Part shown: positions 55,224 through 64,000 of the stretch, in pieces | How the letters are laid out: the number at the start of each line of letters is the position of its first letter | Position numbering within the stretch: position 1 is the stretch's first letter | Assembly (NCBI RefSeq): GCF_000012985.1 | Contig: NC_007645.1 | Location: 6,226,001 to 6,290,000, forward strand | Reading direction: 5' to 3' | DNA from: Hahella chejuensis KCTC 2396 | Lineage (GTDB): Bacteria > Pseudomonadota > Gammaproteobacteria > Pseudomonadales > Oleiphilaceae | Length of the DNA stretch: 64,000 bases | Translations under genes and position numbers: made by a program | Notes under the pieces: model-generated | The model's database searches: none | What the model was told of the DNA's origin: nothing | The model's input: only the letters and a program-made list of their open reading frames with translations

Positions 55224-55814
55224 ATGAGTAATCGCGTATCTTTATCCCTGACGTTGAACAAGATTGGGCTGCTTTTCGCAGCCCTTCTTGTTTTAATGCA
55301 AGTCATCTCTCACTGGTACGGCTATCTGCTCAATTTCAATCGCCCGGAAATCATGAGCGGCGATTATTGGCGTTTGATCAGCGGCCATTTCGTGCATCTG
55401 AGTTGGGTTCATCTGGCCCTGAACGCTGTTGCGGCCTATCTGATTTACGACTCTTTCGACCACAATTTCAAAAACTGGCGTTTTCCTCTCTATCTGGGAC
55501 TGCTGAGTCTTTTGATATCCATCGGATTATTGCTGTTTTACAAGACCACCCGCACCTATGTCGGTCTATCCGGCGTATTACACGGATTGCTTGTGCTCGG
55601 CGTACTGGCGGGCGGACGCTTTCCACGCTGGGTGTTGATCGCGCTGTTCGTCGGCGTCACCGCCAAGATTATCTGGGAACAAACGCCCTACTACGATGAA
55701 GGCCAGATTGCACGCCTGATTGGCGGCCCCGTGGCGGAACAGGCCCACTTGCTCGGCTATTTCAGCGGCTTGATTATCGCCGTAGTCGTACGTTTTCTCG
55801 GTAAATTTCGCTGA
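55224..55814 (+). CDS. rrtA: Rhombosortase
   Basis: A 196-residue membrane protease of the rhomboid superfamily with six hydrophobic segments. Key residues: the GHFVHLSWVHLALN segment in the second helix, the catalytic Ser in VGLSGVLHGLLV and a His near the C-terminal helix (AEQAHLLGYFSG). Rhombosortases process proteins with a GlyGly-CTERM tail in gammaproteobacteria. No such target lies in this window. It follows speD, with which it may be co-transcribed. Confidence 0.88.
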   Translation: MSNRVSLSLTLNKIGLLFAALLVLMQVISHWYGYLLNFNRPEIMSGDYWRLISGHFVHLSWVHLALNAVAAYLIYDSFDHNFKNWRFPLYLGLLSLLISIGLLLFYKTTRTYVGLSGVLHGLLVLGVLAGGRFPRWVLIALFVGVTAKIIWEQTPYYDEGQIARLIGGPVAEQAHLLGYFSGLIIAVVVRFLGKFR

Positions 55815-55845
55815 GTGCGCGTCAGCCCTGGAGCGCTTTTCAGGG

Positions 55846-56709
55846 CTAAGTCCGACTGCGCTCGATCATCTCCAGCACCATAGGCCGGATAATCAGGTCA
55901 ATGGCCAGCGCCAGCTTGTTGCCGGGCACCACCAGAGTATCGTGACGGGACGCGAAGGCGTTGGCGATCATGTTGATCAGATAGGGAAAGTCCACTTCCC
56001 GGGGATTACGGAAACGGATCACCACAAAACTTTCGTCATGGCTGGGAACCTCCCGCATGATAAAGGGATTGGAGGTGTCCACCGTCGGCACCCGCTGAAA
56101 GTTGATATGGGTGTGGGAGAACTGCGGGACGATGCAGCGCACATAGTCCTCCATACGATTGAGAATCGTCGCCACCACCGCTTCCTGGCTGTAACCGCGA
56201 TCATGCGTATCGCGATGAATCTTCTGAATCCACTCCAGGTTGACGATGGGAGTCACGCCGATCAACAAGTCCACATGGCTGGCGATATCATAATCGTCAG
56301 TACTGACGCCTCCATGCAGCCCTTCATAAAACAGACAGTCCGTCTGCCTGGGCAGCGATTGCCAGGGCGTAAACGTGCCCGGCGCCCCCCCGCCGCGAAT
56401 CAAGTCCAGGTCGTCGTCATGAATATAATGGCGAAACCGACCCTGACCGTTCTGGCCGTAATCGCAGAATAACTCTTCCAGCTTATCAATATGATTGGCG
56501 GCCAGAGAGAAGTGATTCCACTGTCCGTAGCGCCCCTGTTTGGCCAGCTCCGCCATTTGTTCTCGGGTGTAGCGATGAAAACTGTCGCCCTCCACAATAG
56601 CGACGTTCACGCCCTCTTCCACGAAGATCTTCTGCATGGTGCGGCTGGCGGTAGTGGTGCCGGCGCCGGAAGATCCGGTCAGGGCGATGATGGGATGGCG
56701 GGCGGACAT
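55846..56709 (-). CDS. prkB: Phosphoribulokinase (PrkB type)
   Basis: A 287-residue kinase with Walker A GSSGAGTTTAS near residue 12, then VEGDSFHRYTREQM, the FYEGLHGGVSTDDYDIASHVDLLIGV strand (shown in part) and RFRNPREVDFPYL. This is the chromosomal PrkB family of heterotrophic gammaproteobacteria, found near crp and yhfA in E. coli as here. No RuBisCO gene is nearby, so its metabolic role is not the Calvin cycle and remains unclear. Converges with rrtA. Confidence 0.92.
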   Translation of the reverse strand: MSARHPIIALTGSSGAGTTTASRTMQKIFVEEGVNVAIVEGDSFHRYTREQMAELAKQGRYGQWNHFSLAANHIDKLEELFCDYGQNGQGRFRHYIHDDDLDLIRGGGAPGTFTPWQSLPRQTDCLFYEGLHGGVSTDDYDIASHVDLLIGVTPIVNLEWIQKIHRDTHDRGYSQEAVVATILNRMEDYVRCIVPQFSHTHINFQRVPTVDTSNPFIMREVPSHDESFVVIRFRNPREVDFPYLINMIANAFASRHDTLVVPGNKLALAIDLIIRPMVLEMIERSRT

Positions 56710-56877
56710 GACTGCGTATCCTTCTGTAGCTCCCGGTCGGTGAGCCTTATACGTTTCTGTTTCCGTGCGTTTACTGAACTGGTTGCGCGCGGCGTTTCAT
56801 GCCGGAGCTGAGGCTATGGTAATCTTGCTTTCAGGATAAACACAACCTTGACGATACCGCAGAGAGCAGAGGCGCCT

Positions 56878-58365
56878 ATGCCCGAAGTACATGACCTGGG
56901 ACTGATGATTGACTCCCGGATTCCCCTGATTGTGATTCAAAGCCACGAAGAAACCCGGGTGCTGGATACCGTTACCCGTCTGGCGATAAAAAAAAGCCTG
57001 CCGCTGTTCTCCTGGACAGTGACGGATGGCCTGAAACGACTGGGTTTCGGCTTTGACCTGGAACAGGAAGATATGCTGAAGGACCCGGAAAAGGTTCTGG
57101 AGCATATCAAGCGCAGTCATACCGCCAGCCTCTTTGTTCTTTGCGACTATCATCCCTTTTTGGATGACGAGCCCAAACATATCCGCCTGCTCAAGGATAT
57201 CGCCCTCACCCATCGTAACAACGGGCACACGGTGATCCTGCTGAGTCATTCTCTGGAGATTCCGGGTGAGCTCAGACATCTCAGCGCGAATTTCAAAATG
57301 CGCCTCCCCAACGCGGATCAGTTGATCAATATCGTGCGCGAAGAAGCCGCGCGCTGGTCGCAACAGCACTACGGCGAGAAGGTGAAAACCGACAACAAGA
57401 CTCTGCAGCAATTGGTGCGCAATATGTCTGGGGTCACCTTCGAAGAAGCCCGTCGTCTGGCTCGCGGCGCTATCTTCGATGACGGAGCCATCACCCAATC
57501 GGATATTCCGGAAGTCAATCGCGCCAAGTTTGAACTGATGGAGATGGAAGGCGTGTTAAGTTTTGAATACGACACCGCCAAGTTCACCGACGTGGGGGGA
57601 TTGGAGTCCCTCAAGAAATGGTTGCAACAACGTCGGGTCGCCTTCGTCGAAGGCAAGTCGGAGGCGCAACTTGATCCACCCAAAGGCATCATGTTGCTGG
57701 GCGTGCAAGGCGGCGGCAAGAGTCTCGCCGCCAAAGCCGTCGCCGGTATGTGGGGCTTACCGCTGCTGCGCATGGATATGGGGGCGCTGTACAACAAGTT
57801 CTTCGGCGAAACTGAGAGAAACATGCGCGAGGCGCTGCAGCTGGCGGAATTGATGTCCCCCTGCGTATTGTGGATTGATGAGATCGAAAAAGGTCTGGGG
57901 CAGGACGGCAATGACCAGGGCGTCTCCAAGCGGGTGCTGGGCACGCTGCTTACCTGGATGTCGGAGAACAAGCACCCGGTCTTCCTGGTCGCCACCGCCA
58001 ACAATATCAAAGCGCTGCCGCCGGAACTGATGCGCAAGGGCCGTATCGACGAGATTTTCTTCGTGGATCTGCCGACATTGGAGGTGCGCAATATCATCTT
58101 CAGTATTCACTTGCAAAAACGCGGACTCGCCCCCGCCAACTTCGATTGCGCTCTATTGGCTGAATCCACCGACGGCTTCACCGGCGCGGAAATCGAACAG
58201 GCCGTGGTATCCGCCCTCTACTCCGCCGCCGCTCTGGGGCAACCACTGACGACTGAGTTGGTGCTGGAGGAAATCAGCAACACCCAACCGCTCTCCGTCG
58301 TGATGGCGGAAGACATGTTCGCCCTGCGCGCCTGGGCCGCCGCCCGCTGCGTCCCGGCGGACTGA
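56878..58365 (+). CDS. AAA ATPase, Ycf46-like
   Basis: A 495-residue protein. The first 220 residues are a family-specific domain (LMIDSRIPLIVIQSHEETRVLDT, split). The AAA module follows: DVGGLESLKKWL, Walker A GVQGGGKS near residue 275, MDMGALYNKFFGETERN, Walker B CVLWIDEIEK, the ATANNI sensor 1, and an R-K-G-R-I-DEIFFVDLP second region of homology. These match cyanobacterial and chloroplast Ycf46, linked to CO2 utilisation in cyanobacteria, though its bacterial role elsewhere is unknown. ATG 56878, five bases after AGAGG, is preferred to a TTG at 56848. Divergent from prkB. Confidence 0.88.
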   Translation: MPEVHDLGLMIDSRIPLIVIQSHEETRVLDTVTRLAIKKSLPLFSWTVTDGLKRLGFGFDLEQEDMLKDPEKVLEHIKRSHTASLFVLCDYHPFLDDEPKHIRLLKDIALTHRNNGHTVILLSHSLEIPGELRHLSANFKMRLPNADQLINIVREEAARWSQQHYGEKVKTDNKTLQQLVRNMSGVTFEEARRLARGAIFDDGAITQSDIPEVNRAKFELMEMEGVLSFEYDTAKFTDVGGLESLKKWLQQRRVAFVEGKSEAQLDPPKGIMLLGVQGGGKSLAAKAVAGMWGLPLLRMDMGALYNKFFGETERNMREALQLAELMSPCVLWIDEIEKGLGQDGNDQGVSKRVLGTLLTWMSENKHPVFLVATANNIKALPPELMRKGRIDEIFFVDLPTLEVRNIIFSIHLQKRGLAPANFDCALLAESTDGFTGAEIEQAVVSALYSAAALGQPLTTELVLEEISNTQPLSVVMAEDMFALRAWAAARCVPAD

Positions 58366-58490
58366 GCCGTTTCCCGATACTGACATGGCGGCGGCCGCCC
58401 CAAGCCCGCCGCCTTTTCTTTGACTTCCCCCTACACCTCATCACCTAAGACCAACCGAGAGGCGCCTGTGAGCCCTGAAAACACCCACCC

Positions 58491-58627
58491 CGTTCGCCCT
58501 GAGCCTGTCGAAGGGCGTTATGCAATGCAGGCGTATCAAGGGTTAACCCGCTCTAAAATTTACTGAAGTAAACCAGCGGTGGGGTCTGGCGCTCTGGGAG
58601 GTCCTTCGACAAGCTCAGGACGAACGG
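58491..58627. repeat. REP-type inverted pair
   Basis: CGTTCGCCCTGAGCCTGTCG-AAGGGCG (58491-58517) and GTCCTTCGACAAGCTCAGGA-CGAACGG (58601-58627) are inverted copies about 80 bases apart. Each has its own dyad, GCCCT/AGGGC in the first and GTCCT/AGGAC in the second, so the stem change is compensated on both sides. This is the common Pseudomonas/Xanthomonas-type REP sequence, of the kind moved by RAYT transposases, here between the AAA gene and mshQ. Confidence 0.8.
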
Positions 58628-58656
58628 GGGAATTTTGGAGGGAGGTGGTCCAGTCC

Positions 58657-61600
58657 TTATTGGGTTACTTCTCGCCAGTAGATGATACGGTCGTGGCCCC
58701 GGTATTGCCCAAAGGTGGCGGTGGCGGAAGGGTTGTCGAGGCTGTTGTCGCCATCCCAGTCGAAACGTAGCCACAGATCGGTGTTGTAGCGCAGGCTCAC
58801 TGTTCCCTCGTTGCCAATGCCGGGACTGGTCAGGTAGACCTCCTGCCCGTCAGGATAGACGGCGGAGGCGAAGGCGCCGCCGGCGCCGGGATTGCCGGCG
58901 ACTTCCGCCCGGGTTTCGCCGGAATTGAGATTGCCGCTGTATCCGCTCATCGTCAGCGTGACGGGGCTGCTGCTGTAGCTGGTGCAACTGTCCGCAGCGT
59001 TTTCGACGAAGCGTGCGCTATTCCAGTGCTCAATGTACATGGGCAGTTCCAGACTGGACGTTTCCGGCCCATAGGCGTTTTCCATGCGCAGGCGGCCATA
59101 ACGGATTTCTGTTCCGGCAATGCCGGTGATGGTGAAGTTCAGACAGGCGTCCGCATCGCTGGTTTTGTAACAGGCGCCGTCGCTGTCCTGCAGGTCCGCT
59201 GCGGCGAAAGTAAGATTCACATTGGCGGCGAAGGGATCGTCATCCGCCAAGGGCGGTGAATTGGATTTCTGATAGGTAAACGTATCGCCGGAGAGGGACA
59301 GCGTTCCTGTCCCGTCATACGCCGCGCCGGTATTCAACGACAATGAAGCGCCGCTGCTGTCGAAGCTGAGTATCGAACTGCGTCCGCTGACGTCGCTGTA
59401 ACTTCGGTTGCTTTGCAGCGAGTTGTTGAATTTAAAGTAGGCGGCGTCGTAGTTCAGCGTCGTGGCTCCCGCTACATTTTTACCAACCAGCGTCAACACC
59501 GGACTCACGTCATAGGGGAAACTCTGATCCTGATACGTGAACGCGCAAGCCCAGGGCGGTGTGAATGTCGGCGTGTTGGCGGACACCGCCAGATAGGCGG
59601 GGTAAAAACGTCCGATATCACCGCTGGCGCCACTGATTTTCGCGGTTCTGGCTGAACCTGCGCCCAGATAATTACTATCGTCGATGACTGCGCTCAAATT
59701 AATGACGCCCACCTCACTGAACTGATAGGCGCCGCTGGCCTGACCGCTGGAGAACAACGTCGAGCCCCCCGGCAGACTTAAATCTCCCGCCAGGGAACCA
59801 TTCGAGGCCGGCGCAATGCTCGATACGGACAACTGCACCGTCTCCCCTTCATTGCCGAACGACGGAGCCAGACCATTGCCGGACAAATCAGCTCCGGCGT
59901 CCGCCTGTCCATCGCCATCCAGATCATCCGCCGCCTGATACAGTACGCCTCCCACATTCAATGTAAAGTCCGCCCCGGCCTTGCGATAGGCCCCGCCACT
60001 GGGCCCCACGGCGGCGGGATTGCCCACCGCATCGACCCGAATGACGAACGGCCTGACGATCCAGGGCGCGGAGGCGTTGTCGCTGGCGATAGTCAGTGGA
60101 TTATCCGACTCGTCCAGAATCAGCCCGCTGCTGTCATCCTGCAGATTCAACACATAGGCGCCCACATCGGACGTATCCCATGCAAAGGTTGCTTCGCCGC
60201 TGGTGAAACTCAGGTTGATGTTGGCGCTCGCCGGCTGGGTATCAGGAAGCGTCGCGGTGTTATTGCCTACGATCTGCGGCGCTGCGCCACCAGGATCAGC
60301 CCCAGTGCGACTGAGCCAGGCCTTCAGGTTAACGCCGCCATTGTATTCCTCCACCGGCCCACAGCTACCGGCTGCGCCGGGGTCCTTGGCGATCAGCGAG
60401 ACTTTGAAGTTATGACGACGCCCCGTAATCAGGTCGTAATCAAGGCTGTCGTTCTCTTCGATATACAGAATATTGTCGAGGAACTGGATCGGGCCGCCCG
60501 CGCCGCTGATGGAAACGTCCGCATCCGTCGCCGTCAGAGTCAGCGACTCCGCCAGATTATTGCTGAGAGTCAGTTCCGCCACCCCCGCATCCGTCGCGGA
60601 AAAGGTATAGGAGGCGGCCCCGTCGTCACTGCTATCCGGATCGGGAGACAAGGTCCCCGCGCCAGTCTGCACCGCCCATACGCCGCGCGAGCGGGAGGTC
60701 GTCAACGCTACCGTGCCGGCATAGGTCGATAAGGTGGCGCCGCTGGCGTCCTGGGCTTCGATGCGCACTGTGTGCGGCAGGCAGGTGCTGGCGGTGGCGC
60801 CAGTGGTAATAACAAAACGATTCAAGGCGCCGACACTGCACAACGCGCCATAATCCAGCGCGGAAACACTGCCGGAATTGTAGGTGACGTCGACGTCGCT
60901 GTTGCTGCTCACATCCTCCGCCGTCATAGCGCCGTAGATCTTGTTCTGATAACCCAGACTCACATCTCCTGCGCTATAGAGCACACCGGAAAATGTCACG
61001 GCGGAGCTGAAGGTCACATTGCTATAGGCGTACAGTAAAAATCGACTGGCGTTGGAAGGTGAGCCGCCGGGGGCGTTCAGATAGTCCTGATAACCAATCG
61101 ATAAGGACTGATTGACAAAAAGACGCGCCGTCCCCGAGCCGGACACATTGATTTCCACCTCGCTTCCCAGCGTGAGCTGGTTAATCCAGTAGTCCCCTGG
61201 TTGCAGGTTAACCTTGCCCTGATAGCCAATGCTCAACTGGTTGATAAAATACTCGGAATAGGCGCTCGACACGTTCATGACCGAGGCGTCGCTGACGGAC
61301 ACCGTGCGATACAGGTTGGTGGCGCCGCCCAGTACGCCCGCCCCGCTCACACTCAAATCCGTCACATAGACGCTGGTGTCGGGAAAGGTCCCCGGATTCA
61401 GCGTATCCACCGAGTCCCCAGAAGCGACGCAGGTGGTGGCGGTGCAGCTCAACACCGAGGAACCGCCATTCACCGTCACGGTTCCTGCATCCAGGATGTT
61501 ATCGGGGCTATCGATAACCTGGGAATTATAACCAAAGCTGACGGTTCCACTGGAGTGACTGGAGATAGCGTCCGGGAAAGTTCCAAGACAGGCGCCGCTT

Positions 61601-63696
61601 CCCGCACAGGGGTGCGTTTCCGCATACAGATCGCCGACTTCCGTCGCGGACAGTGTCTTGTTGTATATCTGCACTTCGTCGATGCGCCCGCTGAAGTAGC
61701 GCACGGAGTAGCCCTGATCCTGACCGATCTGCAGCGGATCGGAATTGCTCAACAAGGTTCCAGTATAAGAAGCGGAGCCGCGGGCCACGCCATTCACATA
61801 GACTCTCTGCGCGCCGCTTTCGTAGGTGATGACGATATGCCGCCAGGCGTTGGCGACAATATTGGCGCCGCTGGTAGTGATCGAACGCACCGTACCGCCG
61901 CTATCGTTCCACCACCAGTATATTTCACCGGCGCTATCGATATGGAACTCGTAGTTCTCGTCTTTGGAGAGGATGGTTTTCAATTCCGACGCCGGAATCT
62001 GCGTGGGATAGATCCAGGCGCTCACCGTCAGGTTATCGGTGATGTCCAGCAGATTGTTATCAGCGATTTCAATGTACTGTGAGCTGCCGTTAAACTCCGC
62101 ATAGGCGCAGGTGCCGGGGTCGCCGGCGATCGCCGGGGCTGTATCCAGTGTCTGCGCGCCGTTATAGGCGCGGCCGCTCAGGTTGTTGCCGCTGGCGTCG
62201 CTGACTTCGCCAGCGGAGCCGTTCCAGACCTCATCCTCCATGCGCCAGATGGCGATGGCGGAAAACCCACACGCGCTGGGCGCGCCGCTGGCGGCGATAT
62301 TAACGTTATCGATATCCATGAACTCGTTAGAGCTATTGTAACGACTATTGATGCGAAAACGGATGCGGGTATTGGCGGAAAGATAGGGCGTCAGATCGAT
62401 CGTCGCTGTTCCACTTACATCATTACTGTAGGACGCCACCACCGTGTAGCTGGCGCCGCCATTGGCCGACACCGCAACATCAAAGCGGTCCGAGCCTTCG
62501 AGATTACCTGAAGTAGAATAGCTATAGGTCAAGGTCGCAGAAGTGTAAGCAGAAAGGTTGACCTCCCGGTCCAAGCCAGGGAGCCCGGAAGAAAAATAGC
62601 CATTGAATCGCGCCGCACCTCCAGTTACCTGCACATAGCCTGAACCGGCGCTTCCATTATCATCGACTTCCTGCCAACTACCGCTCCAGCTTCCTAAGCC
62701 TCCGCTGTAATCGCCAGAACTGAAGTCATCGCTAAACTCACCAGTAGTGGAATCATCCAAAGTAAACGTAACGCTTTGCGTGGGATAGGTGGTTTGCAGC
62801 GTATAGGTCACGCCCGTGCTCAACGAACTCGTGGTGAGCAGCACCGTATCTGAGTCCACCAGGGACGCGCTCAAGACGGAGGCGCCGTTATCCAGGCTGT
62901 AATTAGAGGCGTCCACCGCCCGCGCCGGCGAAACCGGTGCGGCGAAATCCACGGTGACCTGAGTGGGCGTCGTACAACTGGCTGCGGCGGCGGACAAGGC
63001 GGGAAACTCTCGTCGCCACAGCAAATCAGTGGCGTCATTGACCGAAGCGGCGTCAAAGGAATACTGGGTGTAATCGGAATTATCCACCTCGATACCAATA
63101 GTGGCGCTGGCGCCATTGGCGTTGTCATTGCCGTAACGGAACAGCACATTGCCGTTTTCATACAGCACGATCTGTATGGAATAGCTGGCGCCGGCGCCGT
63201 TATAGCGGGGAACGCCATTCCAGGAGGCAACGAACCGCCGGTTGGGCGCAGTCCCGGATGTTCCGTAGGTAACGCTGCCTCCCAGAGAGGGCTCCAGATC
63301 GTCCCAGTAACCCAGGATGGCTCGGTCGGCGGGCTCTTCATAACCCGGACAGGTCCCGGTGCAGGCCCCTTCTATTGGCAGCGCTTCATTGGTGTAGTCT
63401 TTGTAAAACCCCTGGTCTGCGCCAAAATGCAGCGCGCCGTTGGAGAGAATCCGCACCTGGGTATAGCCGGTCTGCCCCAGATAAAACGTGAAGCCGATAT
63501 TGACCAGTTGGAAGTCGTCATCGCGCGGGTAACCAGTCAATGAGCTATCCCGATTCCAGGTGACTGTCGATGAAGTCGAGTCAAAGGCTGTGCCGGACAC
63601 CGTCTCCACCACATAGGCGGCAAGCGCGCCCGCACCATGTCCACCCAGACAGACCAGCGCCGTCAGCGTTAACAGAATCCGGCGCAACCGACGCAT
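58657..63696 (-). CDS. mshQ: MSHA pilus biogenesis protein MshQ
   Basis: A 1679-residue exported protein (signal peptide ending GALA near residue 27). Residues about 30-230 form a nidogen-like beta domain (NIGFTFYLGQTGYTQVRILSNG, split); about 480-694 is a LamG/concanavalin-like domain (VSAWIYPTQIPA, RHIVITYESGAQRVYVNGV, GRIDEVQIYNK); several beta-rich repeats with VSLGYQNKIYG follow; the last 600 residues match the C-terminal DUF6701 of MshQ. Probably a large surface or pilus-tip protein of the mannose-sensitive haemagglutinin type IV pilus. Its ATG overlaps the stop of the mshP-like gene (ATGA). It is the last gene of that locus; the rest lies beyond the right edge. Confidence 0.88.
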   Translation of the reverse strand: MRRLRRILLTLTALVCLGGHGAGALAAYVVETVSGTAFDSTSSTVTWNRDSSLTGYPRDDDFQLVNIGFTFYLGQTGYTQVRILSNGALHFGADQGFYKDYTNEALPIEGACTGTCPGYEEPADRAILGYWDDLEPSLGGSVTYGTSGTAPNRRFVASWNGVPRYNGAGASYSIQIVLYENGNVLFRYGNDNANGASATIGIEVDNSDYTQYSFDAASVNDATDLLWRREFPALSAAAASCTTPTQVTVDFAAPVSPARAVDASNYSLDNGASVLSASLVDSDTVLLTTSSLSTGVTYTLQTTYPTQSVTFTLDDSTTGEFSDDFSSGDYSGGLGSWSGSWQEVDDNGSAGSGYVQVTGGAARFNGYFSSGLPGLDREVNLSAYTSATLTYSYSTSGNLEGSDRFDVAVSANGGASYTVVASYSNDVSGTATIDLTPYLSANTRIRFRINSRYNSSNEFMDIDNVNIAASGAPSACGFSAIAIWRMEDEVWNGSAGEVSDASGNNLSGRAYNGAQTLDTAPAIAGDPGTCAYAEFNGSSQYIEIADNNLLDITDNLTVSAWIYPTQIPASELKTILSKDENYEFHIDSAGEIYWWWNDSGGTVRSITTSGANIVANAWRHIVITYESGAQRVYVNGVARGSASYTGTLLSNSDPLQIGQDQGYSVRYFSGRIDEVQIYNKTLSATEVGDLYAETHPCAGSGACLGTFPDAISSHSSGTVSFGYNSQVIDSPDNILDAGTVTVNGGSSVLSCTATTCVASGDSVDTLNPGTFPDTSVYVTDLSVSGAGVLGGATNLYRTVSVSDASVMNVSSAYSEYFINQLSIGYQGKVNLQPGDYWINQLTLGSEVEINVSGSGTARLFVNQSLSIGYQDYLNAPGGSPSNASRFLLYAYSNVTFSSAVTFSGVLYSAGDVSLGYQNKIYGAMTAEDVSSNSDVDVTYNSGSVSALDYGALCSVGALNRFVITTGATASTCLPHTVRIEAQDASGATLSTYAGTVALTTSRSRGVWAVQTGAGTLSPDPDSSDDGAASYTFSATDAGVAELTLSNNLAESLTLTATDADVSISGAGGPIQFLDNILYIEENDSLDYDLITGRRHNFKVSLIAKDPGAAGSCGPVEEYNGGVNLKAWLSRTGADPGGAAPQIVGNNTATLPDTQPASANINLSFTSGEATFAWDTSDVGAYVLNLQDDSSGLILDESDNPLTIASDNASAPWIVRPFVIRVDAVGNPAAVGPSGGAYRKAGADFTLNVGGVLYQAADDLDGDGQADAGADLSGNGLAPSFGNEGETVQLSVSSIAPASNGSLAGDLSLPGGSTLFSSGQASGAYQFSEVGVINLSAVIDDSNYLGAGSARTAKISGASGDIGRFYPAYLAVSANTPTFTPPWACAFTYQDQSFPYDVSPVLTLVGKNVAGATTLNYDAAYFKFNNSLQSNRSYSDVSGRSSILSFDSSGASLSLNTGAAYDGTGTLSLSGDTFTYQKSNSPPLADDDPFAANVNLTFAAADLQDSDGACYKTSDADACLNFTITGIAGTEIRYGRLRMENAYGPETSSLELPMYIEHWNSARFVENAADSCTSYSSSPVTLTMSGYSGNLNSGETRAEVAGNPGAGGAFASAVYPDGQEVYLTSPGIGNEGTVSLRYNTDLWLRFDWDGDNSLDNPSATATFGQYRGHDRIIYWREVTQ

Positions 63697-64000
63697 CAGT
63701 GCGCCCTCACTTCAATGGTGCGCGACGCTGTTTCATCGCCGCCGCCGCAGCTTCCCGTGCTGCGGAGGGTGAAATAGTCGTCCCCGCCAGCCGAGTCCGT
63801 CAGACACACCACCGATGCGGAACATCCCGCCAGGCCGTCTGCGGTGAAAGTTAAATCCGGAAACCCCACGGAACAATCGTTGTCGGCGCCGCCGGCAGGA
63901 AACAAGCGCCCCAACGCCGCCTGCGCGCCGGTTTCCGCCGCGTAGAAGGCGCGCGTGGAGAGTATGTCCATGGATACGCCTTCCGCCGTAGAGCGCTCCA
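63696..64000 (-). CDS. mshP: MSHA biogenesis protein MshP (N-terminus beyond window)
   Basis: The frame is open at the right edge; about 101 C-terminal residues are visible, beginning ERSTAEGVSMDILSTRAFYAAETGAQ (first part). RAFYAAETGAQAAL is characteristic of MshP and PilX-like minor pilins just after the N-terminal helix. Four Cys residues (CSVGF, GCSAS, VCLTD, SCGGG) could form disulfides. Co-translated with mshQ through an ATGA overlap. Confidence 0.82.
   Translation of the reverse strand, partial: ERSTAEGVSMDILSTRAFYAAETGAQAALGRLFPAGGADNDCSVGFPDLTFTADGLAGCSASVVCLTDSAGGDDYFTLRSTGSCGGGDETASRTIEVRAH

Noticed and set aside
55824-55847. AGCCCTG/CAGGGCT stem after the rhombosortase gene as a terminator
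   Set aside because: A stem is present but neither strand has a U-tract after it, so it is not called as a terminator.

Overview
The window reads as a chromosomal segment of a free-living, probably marine gammaproteobacterium. The order lptD-surA-pdxA-rsmA-apaG-apaH, followed by amgK-murU-djlA, rpe-gph, trpEGDC, crp/vfr, osmC-like, speD and prkB matches the Pseudomonas/Oceanospirillales core. Gene content and style fit a Hahella-like organism, but that name is an inference from memory of synteny, not a database match. No tRNA, rRNA, prophage, insertion sequence or CRISPR array was seen.

Layout. 1-3.4 kb: a two-component system (kinase cut by the window edge), a TRIC-type channel and a LysE exporter. 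3.5-8.8 kb: a DAHP synthase behind an aromatic-rich leader peptide and attenuator, a yceH/J-domain/vWA operon, and a prephenate dehydratase preceded by a run of hairpins. 8.8-25.4 kb: housekeeping block (inositol-phosphatase family, slmA, the lptD operon, peptidoglycan-recycling amgK-murU, djlA, rpe-gph). 25.5-40 kb: an accessory block inserted, relative to Pseudomonas, between gph and trpE. It holds a type I secretion operon with a 1473-residue RTX protein containing three near-identical 606-bp tandem repeats, and an unnamed three-gene operon (small zinc-ribbon protein, 1124-residue zinc-ribbon/helical-repeat protein, DUF1266 protein). 40-45.7 kb: glutaryl-CoA dehydrogenase with its LysR regulator, a fused alpha-beta E1 dehydrogenase and a malonyltransferase-like protein. 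45.8-50 kb: trp leader and trpEGDC. 50-58.4 kb: LysR/DUF1127 pair, PEP-CTERM protein, crp/vfr, osmC-like, speD, rhombosortase, prkB and a Ycf46-like AAA ATPase. 58.5-64 kb: a REP-type inverted pair and the end of an MSHA pilus locus (mshQ, partial mshP).

Main observations. (1) Three aromatic-amino-acid genes in this window carry signs of attenuation: a 39-residue leader ending in a run of Tyr/Phe/Trp codons before the DAHP synthase with mutually exclusive stems and a U-tract terminator; a 20-residue leader with two Trp codons before trpE; and a weaker Phe-rich mini-ORF before the prephenate dehydratase. The first two leaders share an N-x-L-N-I-F start. (2) The RTX gene is separated by a single in-frame TGA from a 68-residue upstream ORF that has the only good ribosome-binding site, so it may be a nonsense-interrupted or recoded gene. 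(3) The zinc-ribbon/solenoid/DUF1266 operon has a duplicated zinc-binding module in two of its proteins and no known function.
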